A DNA stretch of 64,000 nt from Zonotrichia leucophrys gambelii (Eukaryota > Chordata > Aves > Passeriformes > Passerellidae). The notes beneath the pieces were generated by a model that saw only the letters and a program-made list of their open reading frames with translations, did no database searches and was not told where the DNA came from. A program made the translations under genes and the position numbers. Positions 1 to 11,050 of this stretch are shown piece by piece; positions within the stretch are counted from its first letter, which is position 1; every line of letters begins with the position of its first letter. Where the stretch lies: contig NC_088200.1 in assembly GCF_028769735.1 (NCBI RefSeq), forward strand, positions 72,268,046 to 72,332,045, read 5' to 3'.

Positions 1-167
1 GCAGCAAGCCCAAAGCTGGAAGTAAAAAAAAACCAGCTCTGTCTACTGCTTGTCTCTGTGTCCTGATAAGAGAAACCCAAACAAAACTTCCACTCTTCAG
101 TGCCGGTCTTAAAGGCACAGAACAGATGAATGGGGATATACAAGCATCATAACGTCACCCCAGGACA
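1..167 (-). mobile_element. partial 3' LTR of an ERVL-like element
   Basis: Read on the minus strand, a purine-rich tract (complement of 168-178, AAGGGGTGGAA) is followed directly by TGTCCTGGGG, the usual PPT-to-LTR transition. The LTR then runs off the window's left edge. It sits downstream, on the minus strand, of the integrase remnant at 522-1299, which is where a 3' LTR should be. The far LTR end and its TSD are not visible. Boundary called by eye. Confidence 0.5.
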
Positions 168-178
168 TTCCACCCCTT

Positions 179-504
179 ATCCCCATATCATCAACATACT
201 ACAACACATCATGCATTATTCATACAAAATTTCTATCTGTTCCCCCAAAATTACAAGCAATACCCATCATGCCTTCATCACATCCCCACACTGAATCCAG
301 GCCCTATATTACAGAGCTGCAGGATTCCCCCTTTTCACTTTAGTCACTTAAAGCTCCATCTATCACTTGCTCAGACCTTCGACACTTACACATTTCCTTC
401 TCCATCTTCCACTTGCCCAGACCTTCAACTCTTACACATTTCCTTCTATCTCATGTCTGTATGGTTTAATGTACAGACAATGGCAGTAACATCCAATGAA
501 CAGT
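179..504. other. region between ERV integrase and 3' LTR
   Basis: No open frame or recognisable protein. A second purine-run candidate is the complement of 323-336, but the tract beside the LTR at 168-178 fits better as PPT. Best read as degraded 3' internal ERV sequence. Confidence 0.3.
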
Positions 505-1778
505 GATATTGCACATCATTCTTACCCCACAATCAGATCTACCTGAGGTACACATTGTGTTGTTCCGTCTCTTTGCATTATCCACCACGTGCAACCTGGT
601 CCCTGAGCAAAGACAACCCCACGAATGGGTTTGTCTGTACTCGAGGCAGAATTGATCCACACAGTCTTCCCTAACAAACCTCTGATATGTACCACTGGGA
701 CTTTGTCCCCTTCTATTACATTCAGGGACTCAGACTGGGCAGGACCTGCTCGGTTGGTGGAACCTCGGGTGTTAACTAACCAGGTGGCTTTTGCCAGATG
801 CTGCTCCCAATTCTTGAAAGATCCCCCACCCAAAGCTTTCAACTGGGTTTTTAGTAGTCCATTGTACCTCTCCACTTTCCCTGCAGCTGGTGCATGGTAG
901 GGAATATGGTACACCCACTCAATGCCATGTTCCCTAGCCCAGGTGTTTGATAAGGCTGTTCTTGAAATGAGTCCCATTGTCTGACTCGATCCTCTCAGGG
1001 GTGCCATGTCTCCACAGAACTTGCTTTTCCAGGCCCAGGATGGTGTTCCGGGCTGTAGCATGAGACACAGGGTAGGTTTCCAACCATCCAGTGGTGGCCT
1101 CCACCATGGTCAGCACGTAGCGCTTGCCCTGGCGTGTCTGGGGCAGTGTGATGTAGTCAATCTGCCAGGCCTCCCCATACTTGTACTTGGACCACCGCCC
1201 ACCGTACCAGAGGGGCTTCAGTCGCTTGGCCTGCTTGATGGCAGCACACATCTCACAGTCATGGATAACCTGAGAAATACTGTCCATGGTTAGATCCACC
1301 CCTCGGTCTCGTGCCCACTTATAGGTGGCATCCCTGCCCTGATGGCCTGAGGCATCATGGGCCCATCGAGCTAGGAATAACTCTCCCTTATGTTCCCAAT
1401 CTAGGTCTATTTTGGACCCCTATCTTTGCAGCTTGGTCTACCTGCTCATTGTTTTGGTGCTCCTCGGTGGCCCTACTCTTGGGTACATGGGCATCTACAT
1501 GGCGGACTTTCACAGGTAGCCTCCCTACCCTGGTAGCATGTTTTTCCACTCACCAGCAGCCCAAATTGGTTTTCCTCTATGCTGCCAGTTAGCCTTTTTC
1601 CACCTCTCCAGCCATCCCCACAGAGCATTGGCTACCATCCATGAATCAGTGTAGAGGTAGAGCTTTGGCCACTTCTCTCTCTCAGCAATGTCTAGGGCCA
1701 GTTTGAACAGCTTTGAGTTCAGCAAATTGGCTTGATCCACCTTCTCCTTCGGTAGCTTGTGCAACCTGTCGTGTGGGG
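505..1778 (-). pseudogene. ERVL-like (class III) retroviral pol remnant: RNase H and integrase
   Basis: Three overlapping minus-strand pieces read as the end of a retroviral pol. About 1764-1525 is an RNase H segment with the YTDSW motif followed by a Trp-rich stretch. About 1299-934 carries the CxxC end of the integrase zinc-binding domain, then a core with WQIDYI (first catalytic Asp) and ESDNGTHF (second). About 1061-522 continues the core past the HAPAAGKVERYNG motif with the catalytic Glu and into the C-terminal domain. Frames shift between pieces, so it is dead. The RNase H and integrase wording resembles ERV-L elements more than the class II elements elsewhere in the window. The upstream RT is cut off by the assembly gap. 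Confidence 0.7.
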
Positions 1779-1788
1779 NNNNNNNNNN
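1779..1788. other. assembly gap (10 N)
   Basis: Ten consecutive N bases, probably a placeholder for a gap of unknown size. It falls inside the ERVL-like element, where repeats often break assemblies. Confidence 0.98.
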
Positions 1789-3986
1789 TTAAAACAGGTT
1801 CTGTTAGACCAAAAAGACTGAGGGGGAAGAGTCTCAAGTGATTTTGGGGCAGTGGCACAGAATGACAGTGGAAACCTCTCATTCTTGACTCCTCATCCAT
1901 TCTTATGATAGTGCTGTCTCCTGCTGTGCACGAGCACAAGGGACGCTGATGTAGCTGAAAAATAAACTTTTTCTTCTGGTGACTTATGTTTTAGTTGGGT
2001 CACTTTGTCCCTGCTGCTCCCCACACCAAATGGGACTGGAAAGCTGGGAGGGCTTTGGAAAGCAGAGATGAACATTTGATGACTCAACTGCTCCTGCAGT
2101 AACCTAACTGCAACCTCAAACGCTCAGAAGAAATAGTTACTTATGAAATTATTCAGCCTGTACAATAACAGGACAGGACTTTAAAACTACGATCAGAAAC
2201 AATCTTGGGATGCAAATTTACCCAGGTAGCAAAGGTTCACCCCAACCATCCAGATCCCAGTATTTGCATTGTGAAAGCACCTTTCCCCTCTGCCATCCAC
2301 TGTAACAGCTCTGATGGAACTGAGCATTTGTGCAGGGCAATGGGAATAATATTTCCTTTTGCTTTGCCTGAGATCAGGTACAGCTCCTGCTTTTCATAAG
2401 CATGAGTGTCAGAGGCAGGACAAGGCAGGCAGCTGGTGTTCAGATACTTGCTCAATGTGCAGGCAGGGCAGACATTCATGGTCTTGGGGAGCTGAACTGA
2501 GAACCCTGGTGTCCTCTGAGTTGTGTTTTTGTGTCCTGCACATCACTGTCAAATTATCTTCACTCCAACTTGTGTTCCCTGTCCCCTCCCAATTCCTTGG
2601 CTTTCCTCCTTCTGCCTCATGCTTTTACCAGAAGGCAAGGGCACGAGGGTATGCACACTCCAGTTGATTCTGAGCTGCTTGTGCTGATTATTCAGCCAAC
2701 AAATCAAACAAACAGCTTCCTGTTCAGGGCGCCCTAAGGTTCTGCTCAGCCGGATGGACACGCTCAGCTCTGCTCTGCAAGGCACTGCCTGAAGTAGCAG
2801 CAAACACATGTTTGGGGCTTACCTCCTTCAGCCAGTTGCAATGAAATTTGAGAAGTGTGTGCAACACTTACTAGGGACAAGGAGGAATCTGTGAAAAGAC
2901 AGAAAAGAAAAAAAAACAACAACAAAAAAAGAGATACAGGAAAAAAAGTTTTGTAAGGCTGATCTCCTTAGGAAAAAATCCAAAGCCACTGCATTCCAGC
3001 AGGAGGAATAAATAATATGTTTAGCATAACTTGTTGTGCCAGTATGTAAGTAACCTGCAAAGGCAGTACCTCTTCCACAAACTCTGAGAACTTCTGTAGT
3101 GACAGCACTATTCTTTCACATACAGATACCTGATAATTGCCTGGTTATTCCCGTACTGTCAGCTGCACAATGGATATGTTCTCCTTGTAAGTATCTGCTG
3201 TTCACTTCAAAGGTTAACTTTGATAATAATGCTTTTCCCCTGCTAATCATTTATAGGGGTAAAAACCCCTATATTTACTGCTTACATTCTGTTCATGTAA
3301 GAAGCAGCAGATATTTCTGATGGCTGTTTTGAATATAAATACAATATTGAGGATAACCAAATACACAGAGTGCTGGTGGCTTTCTCTTTGTTTTCTTTCA
3401 GACTCAATATTGATCACTGGGGACAAAGAGTGTTCAAAGTCCTTTGCTGTTTACTGGAGACATAATGAGCTTATATGTCAGGGCCACTGTGTTTGACTTT
3501 AGACAGCAATAGTCAGAGGAAACAAAGCTCCAGCAGGGATGAATTCATGCTTGCTTGGCTGTCTAGGGTACATTAGTATTCTCTAAAAAGGCTGAAGTAT
3601 TTTAATCTCATTTTCATCCTGGCCTGTCCATTTGGTTTTGGTTCTTTTCTTCATATATTTCTGAAGTCTTCATCTATAAAGTCTTCTATATACAACCACA
3701 ACCAGACTTTTCAGGCTCTTAACAGCAGCTAATTCATCTTGCAGATGAATTATTAAATTCTGTTCCTGTAATCCCTTCCACCCAAGCTGCAGACATCTGA
3801 AGATGACAGAAACACACTCACTGTAGTCCAGTTCACTTTAGAGACTATTGGGCACCCCCTCACCACCACACACACCCTTTTTCTCTGCTTCTTCAGCTTC
3901 TCCAATCAAACCATTAGAAAAGGCTGTTCATAGCTAAAAGAGCACCTCAGTGAGCCAGCACAGAAATGTGTTTAATGATGATGGAA

Positions 3987-4014
3987 CTGCAGAAATACTG
4001 CAGTATTTCTGCAG
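3987..4014. repeat. 28-bp perfect palindrome
   Basis: Each half is CTGCAGAAATACTG or its exact complement, so the 28 bp equal their own reverse complement with no spacer. It lies 7 bp before the hairpin at 4022-4059. Confidence 0.9.
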
Positions 4015-4021
4015 GAAATAC

Positions 4022-4059
4022 CCAGTTTTCTGAGTGCCTGGTGACACTCAGAAAACTGG
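4022..4059. repeat. perfect 15-bp inverted repeat with 8-nt loop
   Basis: Arms 4022-4036 (CCAGTTTTCTGAGTG) and 4045-4059 are exact reverse complements around an 8-nt loop. It may be a hairpin or the relic of a short inverted-repeat element. Confidence 0.9.
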
Positions 4060-4737
4060 ATATACCTTGGCCAGTTTAGTGGCATATGCTCTGGTGATTC
4101 AACCTCCTTCCCGTCTTGCTCCAGCATTCTGACTCTTGCAGACCACAGAGTATTTCAAAGAAAGGGACAAACATTTTAATTTAGACACAGAGTCTAGTAG
4201 CTCTTCAAAATATCTGTTAAAATACATTGGCTCTCAGTTTCTTGCTCTGTCTTGCAACATAGAAGAACAGCCTGGAACACTGTAGTTTTTGCCAAAAAAA
4301 AGAGAATGAGGTGAAAAGGCAAACCAGAAGATTTCTAAACTGAGAGTCCGGAAGAATTATCCCCCAGGGACTGCTGTATAACTTTTACTTTCTCTTGCAA
4401 AATGTAGTAAAGTTGTTTTGTATGGTCCCTGAGTTCTTTGCACTAACCTATTCTGCGTCTGTGTGAGAAGCCAGAGTCTTAGCAGTTTCTCTACTCTCTC
4501 TCATTGCAAATTTTAAATTTTAGGTGAGCACTTCTGGAACTAAAGGTCAGATGCTGGCACAAGAGAAACAGCCTGTCTAGGAAAGTCTGAGTACCACTTG
4601 TACAAGGTTTTAAGTCCACAAAGACTCTCAGGAAAATTGTATCAAATTATAACTATTTTAAAACTGCTTCAAATCTCTTAAATAAGGGCCAGCCTTATTT
4701 AAAATTTTAGAGGTTTTAATTCCATTTAGCTGAACCT

Positions 4738-4764
4738 GAAAAAAGGTTTTGTTAACCTTTTTTC
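4738..4764. repeat. perfect 11-bp inverted repeat
   Basis: Arms 4738-4748 (GAAAAAAGGTT) and 4754-4764 pair exactly around a 5-nt loop. On the plus strand the T-run after the stem resembles a terminator hairpin, but in a vertebrate genome that reading has no weight. Confidence 0.75.
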
Positions 4765-6202
4765 ATTCCACCTAATAATGGATGTAACATGGAGACTCAA
4801 GTACTTAGTTAATATTTTTAGTTAATATTTTTAATTCATTCTGGTAAATTTTTTGCTTGCAAGATTTAAGGTTAGACTTAGGCAAGATATAAGTCTGTGA
4901 CTAGTCCATGATCTAGAAGTAAAACCTGCTATAATGACAATGGCTACAATAGCAAAAGGTGAAGGGTCAGATTAGAGATTCTATAACTGATCTTGTGAAT
5001 TCTGTAATTTTCAATGCTGAGTAATTAATATTTTCAAACACAGCTTGTTTTCTTTCTCTGGTCTCTAAATGCACCAGTAAAAAGCTTACTGGGATTCTGA
5101 AGAGCCTGTCTTTAAAATTCAAATGCACGTACTGCAATTAAGTATGGATAGTGCCCATAAGCTCCTTTACATGAAACTCTTCATATCACTATATCCAGGA
5201 CCATTTGCACACAGGAATCCTCTGTACAGACAGCAAATTAAGATGGTATGGTGCCAGAAAAGAAAAAAAATGAAAGAGAGTGAGGGAAAGGGAAGAAGAC
5301 AGTAAAGCCTGTGCTCCATTTCCTGGGCTTTTCATTTCTCCTGATCACTATGGCAGCTGGGCAGTGAGGCAGCAAGGCAATCGCTAATAATCTCTGCTGA
5401 GACTTCTCAGCCTGGGTTTCTCACTGACTGGAATCTTTCATTCTGTTTTTTTTTAGATTGCCTGCCAGGATGTTCTGGGTGTCAGCAGAGAGAGCTCCTT
5501 CAATTCACACAAATATTCTCCATTTAGCATCAAGTATTTCTCTACAGGAGGAAGACAACTAGGGAAATAACACGACAAAACAGAAGTAAGTGAGAATTTT
5601 TGTGCAGCATATATAAGTAACTGAAACATTTCTACCCAAGTCCCTTCTGGTCAGGTGACAGTGGAATTTCTTTCCTACACCAGGGCAAAATATGATCAGC
5701 GTCTCCCTTCTCAGATGTGAGCCGTAAGTATCCTCCTATGCTACTTAGGTAAGAGTAACTATCCAATTATAATAGTAATAGTAATAGAAAAAAAAAAGCA
5801 GTGCAATTTGTTTCAATGGAAAAGCAAGAACTCCATTCAACTACATTGGCTACAGCTTTATGTGTGTTCATTTCCTTTAGTCAGCTTGTCTGTCAAGAGA
5901 ATTATAATATCCTAAATAACATCAATAGCAATTGTTGGCTAGATCAAGGATGCTGTGGAATGATACATATCTGTGTGATTTGATGTACACTGCACTGGGT
6001 GGATATCATTAGGTAAAGTACCTGATCTTATCAAATACAGTTCCACTGTTGGCCCTAACCAATGTGTACCTAGCACAGCACCCTGCAGCACCACCCTTCA
6101 TTCCATTTCATGTCCACAGCCACAACACAGGCTACTTCACAATACCTGAGAGGAAAACCAAAAATTATCCTATTTTCAGAGCACAACCTTAGCTAAAATG
6201 TG

Positions 6203-6237
6203 CTTTATCCTTACCTTACAATGAGGTAAGGATAAAG
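6203..6237. repeat. perfect 14-bp inverted repeat with 7-nt loop
   Basis: Arms 6203-6216 (CTTTATCCTTACCT) and 6224-6237 are exact reverse complements around a 7-nt loop. It is in intergenic DNA with no ORF. Confidence 0.88.
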
Positions 6238-8510
6238 TCATGCCAAGAGGAGGGGACACCAAAACAAACCTCAAGGACAAAATTTTGAGCAAGGACAAAG
6301 GTCAGCTTTTAAAATTAATCTTGTTATTGCTTATCACACTTTGGTAACATGAAAGTGCCTCTTGCACAAATCAGCCATTAAGAAAGGAGTGTCTTTTAAG
6401 ACATTGGTGTTTCTATTTTTGCTTCAAAGCACCAATGATCAAAATAGCAGAACAAGATAGAATCACCCTGTCTGTAGCCAGTGTACAAGGAAATTAAGGG
6501 GCTTAGGAAGTAGAAGCCCTTCATCTTATTTATCTATTATAATTGTTTTTAGGAAAAGAGTTACATTTGCTTTGAAGTCAAAGACCTGTACAGACATATG
6601 ACAGGTCTGGTACTTTTATTTGGAAGTACGTTCCACTAATATGCATTTTCTACTTTTTCCCTTTTTTTCCTTTCTGAGACTTCTCCTTCCTTTACTTCCC
6701 CTCTATGATCTGATCTAGAAGGCACTGAGCAGATGTGCCAGCTGCCACAGGACACACCGAGGGCTGTGTTTCATACCTGCTGTCCTGTGGTGCCTGGCAC
6801 TGCGTTATCACAAAGCAGCTGCTGTGGTTCCAGTTAACAGCCTAGGAAATGAAAGGCTGATTTGTGTGCTGACACAAAAATAGACCTTTACCCCAGAAAT
6901 ATTAATGCACAGGGCTTTGCTCCACTGAATTTGGAATCTGGTTATCTCTCTTAGGGGAGTTAGTCTGCTGTGAGTGTTTTGGGTACTATTTTGCTTTGCC
7001 CAGTCACTGGTTGCCTGAAGATGTGTCACTTTTCCACTTTATTGTCTTAGGCTGGCTGCTTTTTGTGTTCTTGGCCCCATTTGTCCAACCTCTTTCCTTG
7101 AGTGTGCAACCTTGCAATCCCTTTCTTCATCTGCCACTGACAGCACCTGGAGCTGATTGGCCAAAGCTCTTCTGTTCCCATCTTTGGGATGAATCTGTGC
7201 TCTGCTATTTCCTCAGTAGACTCCAGGCACACAAATCCTCTCTCAAAACAGAGGATTCCCCTCTGCCCTCCAGGGCAGAGCCTTCTGCTCGCAACAACCT
7301 CAGGTTCAGCAACAGGTGGGAGAGAGATCAGCTCCCAGACCATCTCCCATAGGGCCTTTCCTCTTGGAAGCAGCACAGTTCTGCTGGATAAAAGATCACT
7401 TTAGGCACTGTCCTGGGTGTGCCAAAGCTCCCAATTTACCTGCACATCTGCAGACACATCTAGGTAATATGTGAATAGTTCACCATGCTGTGTCTCCACC
7501 TCCCACCTTACCAAAGAGGATGCATTTCACACCCATGTGTTGGGCTTTCATAGCAAATTTGGTGGCTACTACTACTCCTACAACTTGAGGGAAAGGCAGT
7601 ATTTGAGGTTTTGTAGGTCCTTTTAATTTGGAATAGAGGTTTGGAACAGGTGATGGGTGATGCTCAGCACAACCCTGGTCACAAAGCTGTGCATTTCTTG
7701 TTTACGGAGATTCAGTCCATCCAAGTCTCCTTTTGTGGCCACAGCCTGAGCACACCAACACCGCAAGCTCAAAATTGTCTCCCCTCTAGGCTGTTCCTTA
7801 TATGACGTTTTTTATTCAGTTCATCTCTGGATCTTTGATTGTTTCTCAATACCAGGCTCCCCTCTGCTTATGCTAAAAACATGTGCATATCCTTTCCAAG
7901 AAACAATCTGTTTCAGTCACTCCAATTCTTAAGCAACTGTAATGTTGTAAATACTGCTCAACTCTTTTTTGTAGCAATTGGGAGTGAAGGACTTCGAGGT
8001 TCAGGAAAAAGCAGCCATATTTGTCACACTCCTGACTCTTAAGTAACTGCAAATTTCTGCAAGATTTTCTCTGCAGTTCCTCTGCACTGGCATTGGATTT
8101 CTTGGCTCCCCCACCTTCTTCACAAAAGTATCTCAAGTATTAATACAAATATTATTAATCCCTCTCTTTCTCTCCTTACCACTCAGATTTTTTCTTGTAA
8201 TTTTTTCCCTCATCTGTTGTGTTGTCTCTGCACAGTTCCCACAGTTAAATCTTCAAACAACACGGAGAAAAGCAGAACATTCTCGCTGTTGGAGGGGAGC
8301 AAGAGCGTGGTCTCTCCAGTGCCGAATGCAGGGAGACATTCACTGCCCCGACCCTGCTGCCACACCATGGCAGGCAGAGAACGTTTAACGCATCAAGCAG
8401 CTCCCATGCCCGTCCCGCCCGCTCCGGCCGGGACACGGCTCCATCCCGGGGCGGGCAGGGAGGCGGCCGCTCCACGGGGCCGCGTGTGGGCGGGGGCCGC
8501 TCCGCCCGCG

Positions 8511-8522
8511 CCGCCATCTTTG
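8511..8522 (-). promoter_or_regulatory. YY1-type site (minus orientation)
   Basis: The complement reads CAAAGATGGCGG, matching the AAnATGGCGGC YY1 consensus. YY1 sites of this form cluster at start sites of CpG-island genes. Confidence 0.55.
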
Positions 8523-8566
8523 GTGCGGGTGAGGGCGCCGGCGTCTGCTGCCGCCGCAGCCCCGCC

Positions 8567-8640
8567 ATGTCGGGCGAGGGCAAGGTGGCGCCTCCATGAC
8601 GGGTGAGGGCGAAATGGCGGCCGGAAGAGGCGGTCCGTAG
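8567..8640 (+). promoter_or_regulatory. two overlapping uORFs in RNF20 exon 1
   Basis: ATG at 8567, in the strong context GCCGCCATG, opens a 10-codon frame ending at TGA 8597-8599. A second ATG at 8596 overlaps that stop (ATGA) and opens a 14-codon frame ending at TAG 8638-8640. If transcription starts upstream of 8567, both precede the main start and could lower RNF20 translation. The two ORFs sit on a near-repeat of about 29 bp. Their use depends on the unknown start site. Confidence 0.35.
8611..8622 (+). promoter_or_regulatory. YY1-type site (plus orientation)
   Basis: GAAATGGCGGCC matches the YY1 consensus on the plus strand, within the likely exon 1, next to an ETS-like CCGGAAG. Same family of site as 8511-8522 but opposite orientation. 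Confidence 0.55.
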
Positions 8641-8944
8641 CGGCCATTGCCGGCGGAACGGGGCACGGCGGCGGCGGCAGCAGCGACGAAGCGGCCGCGG
8701 TGAGTCTGTGGGGTGGCTGTGGGCCGGGGGGAGCCGGGAGGGGGCCATGTGGAGGACGGAGGGGTCGCTGGGGGCTGGAGGCAGCGCACACCCGCGGAGA
8801 GAGGGACGGACCCGCGGGGAGTCCGGCTGGCGCTGTGGGAAGATGCCGGGGGCAGGACCCCCTAGGGATGTGGGAGAGCGGAGGAGGTGTGGGAGCGGCC
8901 GGTGTGTGTGGGAAGCTGGATCACAGCATCGGTCTGGTTGAGAT

Positions 8945-9455
8945 CACCCTGTGCAACCCCCCTGCCAAGGCAGAGTCACCTGGAGCGGGTGACAGGGGAA
9001 CACATTCAGGTGGGTTTAGGATGTCTCCAAAGGCGGAGAGTCCACGACGTCCGTGGGAAGCTGTTCCAGTGCTCTGCCACCCTCAGTGTTTTTCCTCATG
9101 TTGAGGTGGAACTTCTTGGGTTTTAGTTTATGGGCAGTGCTCCTCATCCTGTTGCTGGGTGGCACTGAAGAGTCTGGACCACTCTCTTGGCACTCACCTT
9201 GGAAATATTTGTGTGCATTAATGAAATCCTCTCCCAGTGTTCTCCAGGCTAACCAGGCCCAGATATCACAGCCTCTTCTTATATGAGAGATGCTCCAGAG
9301 CCCTCATCATCTTTGTGGCTGTCATTGGAACCTCTCCAGTAGCTTCTTGTCTTTCTGAACTCTGAGGAGTCCAGAACTGGACACAGCACCCCATCCATGC
9401 CATGCTAGGGCCAGGCAGAGCAAAGGGTTGGGAGTTTTCCCCTTTCTCCTCCAAT
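8945..9455 (-). mobile_element. CR1 LINE fragment (RNF20 intron 1)
   Basis: The plus strand reads as the complement of an avian CR1 3' region: a 'gctgttccag' block, an 'ctccaggctaaccaggcccag' type block, and 'gagatgctccagagccc', in the expected reversed order. Diverged and 5'-truncated, as most CR1 copies are. Confidence 0.6.
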
Positions 9456-9934
9456 GCTTAAAATATTCTTGCTGAGCTTGACCTGAAGCCATGGAAAAAT
9501 CCCCGTTAGGCTTGTGGATGGATCATTGTTTGACTGGAGTTCCTGCTGGGGAGTATAAACTCAAAAAGCAGTTTTTAAATCTGCCCAATGCTTTTATTTC
9601 TGTTTTTCTGTGTCTTTACATAAATTCAGGTTTATACGTGTGTAGTGTGATTTCTGTACTGTAGCAGGAACATCAGGTGGTGGCAGATGTAATAAAGGTT
9701 TTGGATTTAGTTGTAAAATGATAGTAAGTAAGAAGAGAAAATCTTCAATCGATAGGGCTTGTCATCAGAAATACATCTTTTTTAAAAGCAAATACAGAAT
9801 GAGTAAGTAAACCTTACTGTTAAGTAGCAGAGCAGATCAGCTGTTCTGTGTCAAAAAGAAAATCTGACACTCAAAGAAATGTGCATTCATGCTTCGAGTC
9901 CTTTACTACTTCTATGTGTGAGCAGCAGAAAGGA

Positions 9935-10090
9935 TTGTCAGGCACTGGAAGGGGCTGCCCAGGGAGGTGGTGGAGTCCCTGTCCCTGGCGGGACGTGGCA
10001 CTCAGTGCTGTGGAGTGACTGACACAGTGGTGTTGGTTCATGGGTTGGGCTCAGTCTCAGAGGTTTTTCCCATTCTAAATGATTTTGTGA
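9935..10090 (+). mobile_element. CR1 3'-end fragment (RNF20 intron 1)
   Basis: Contains the CR1 3'-region wording 'tcaggcactggaaggggctg' followed by 'cccagggaggtggtggagtc', and ends near 'cccattctaaatgattttg'. Short and diverged. Confidence 0.6.
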
Positions 10091-10921
10091 AAGAGAAGAT
10101 CTGTGGCCATAAAAAATTAATGGGTTGGGGTCTGGTGTACAGTGTGTGAGGAAGTGGTGAGAGGGGAGCTGGGGCTGAGGGTGGTGGTGCCAGGAGGCAG
10201 TGGAAGGGGTATTTTGTCTGTGAACAAAAAGCATGAAAGGCAGTGAGCAGTGGTGGCTTGCTGGACTGACAGGGGACAAATGAGATGTTTTTAGTGACAG
10301 CTTCTCCCTTCCAGTGCTCTCAGAATTCCAGCTAAAGTCAGTGCTGCAGGCTAAGAGAAGGAAAATGGTTCTGTGGCAATTGTCTTTGTAAGATACCTCA
10401 CAGGATCTGTGCTGTAACTCAGCAGGATCTGTTTCAGTAACTCACTTAGAAATAATCCTTATACTGTTTTGCATATGATGAAGGGCAATGCCATGCTGAA
10501 ATGCTTGTGAAATGCTGAGATTTGGCAAAGCAGTGTACCAGCTTCATCTTCAAAAGGCAATGACTTTCTTGCTTTCAGTAAAACTGATCAATTAAAGCAG
10601 ATAAGAACTGAAAGGTTCAGTTCCTAACCCCTGGTTTGACCATAAATTCCATTATAGGCTTAAATGGAACAGGTTGGGTTTTACTGGTATGGTCTGCACT
10701 TCATTCACTTCTGGTTTCATTCAGTCAGGCACAGCCTCAGTGGCTGTGGGACAAAAATGCAGCTCACGTCTAGTGAAGATCTGATTGGTTCCATTTTTCA
10801 TCTCCACTGCTCCATTTGTGCTGGAAACCTTTTGAGGATACACTTGTAATTCTGCTCAATAATATTTTAGGGAACTACAGGAAATACTGTTCAAACATGA
10901 GAAAAGCCTGTGTTAATGTTG

Positions 10922-11050
10922 AGGGTGATCAAGCACTAGAGAGGCTGCCCAGAGCCATGGCTGAGTTTCTGTGCCTGGAGATGCTTGGGCTGCCTGGACA
11001 GGGCCCATGGCAACCTGCTTTGCCTGAGCCTGCTCCATGCAGGAGCACAG
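10922..11050 (+). mobile_element. diverged CR1-like fragment (RNF20 intron 1)
   Basis: A 'caagcactagagaggctgcc cagagcc' block resembles a decayed CR1 3' region. Too diverged for firm boundaries. Confidence 0.35.

Larger units (their letters stand above)
1789..8240. other. AT-rich intergenic DNA upstream of RNF20
   Basis: No convincing coding sequence on either strand; the longest frames are short and match nothing I recognise. Near 1960-2030 there is an AATAAA followed by an LTR-like end, too weak to call. The stretch holds several perfect inverted repeats, listed separately. I see no promoter or RNA gene here. Confidence 0.6.
8500..8699 (+). other. RNF20: RNF20 non-coding exon 1 (5' UTR), start approximate
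   Basis: The 3' edge is fixed by a consensus donor, GCG|GTGAGT, with GT at 8700-8701. The 5' edge is an estimate. The coding start is in the next exon. Intron 1 runs from 8700 to about 11989 and contains three CR1-like fragments. Confidence 0.55.
8400..8900 (+). promoter_or_regulatory. RNF20: CpG-island promoter of RNF20
   Basis: A sharp switch from AT-rich DNA to GC-rich, CpG-dense sequence with GC boxes (gggcgg/ccgccc types) and no TATA box, ending in a splice donor at 8700. That is the usual design of a housekeeping promoter. Two YY1-type sites and an ETS-like CCGGAAG at 8621-8627 lie in the likely initiation zone. It is placed by the downstream RNF20 exons. The exact start site cannot be read from sequence; I expect it between about 8450 and 8570. 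Confidence 0.75.

Noticed and set aside
1789..2030. LTR-like end with AATAAA after the assembly gap
   Set aside because: No second boundary, PBS or repeat partner in the window; evidence too thin.
8245..8791. Minus-strand ORFs of 132-167 codons over the CpG island, suggesting a divergent gene
   Set aside because: Three overlapping frames are open at once, all Pro/Arg/Ala-rich, which is what GC-rich DNA gives by chance. No domain recognised.
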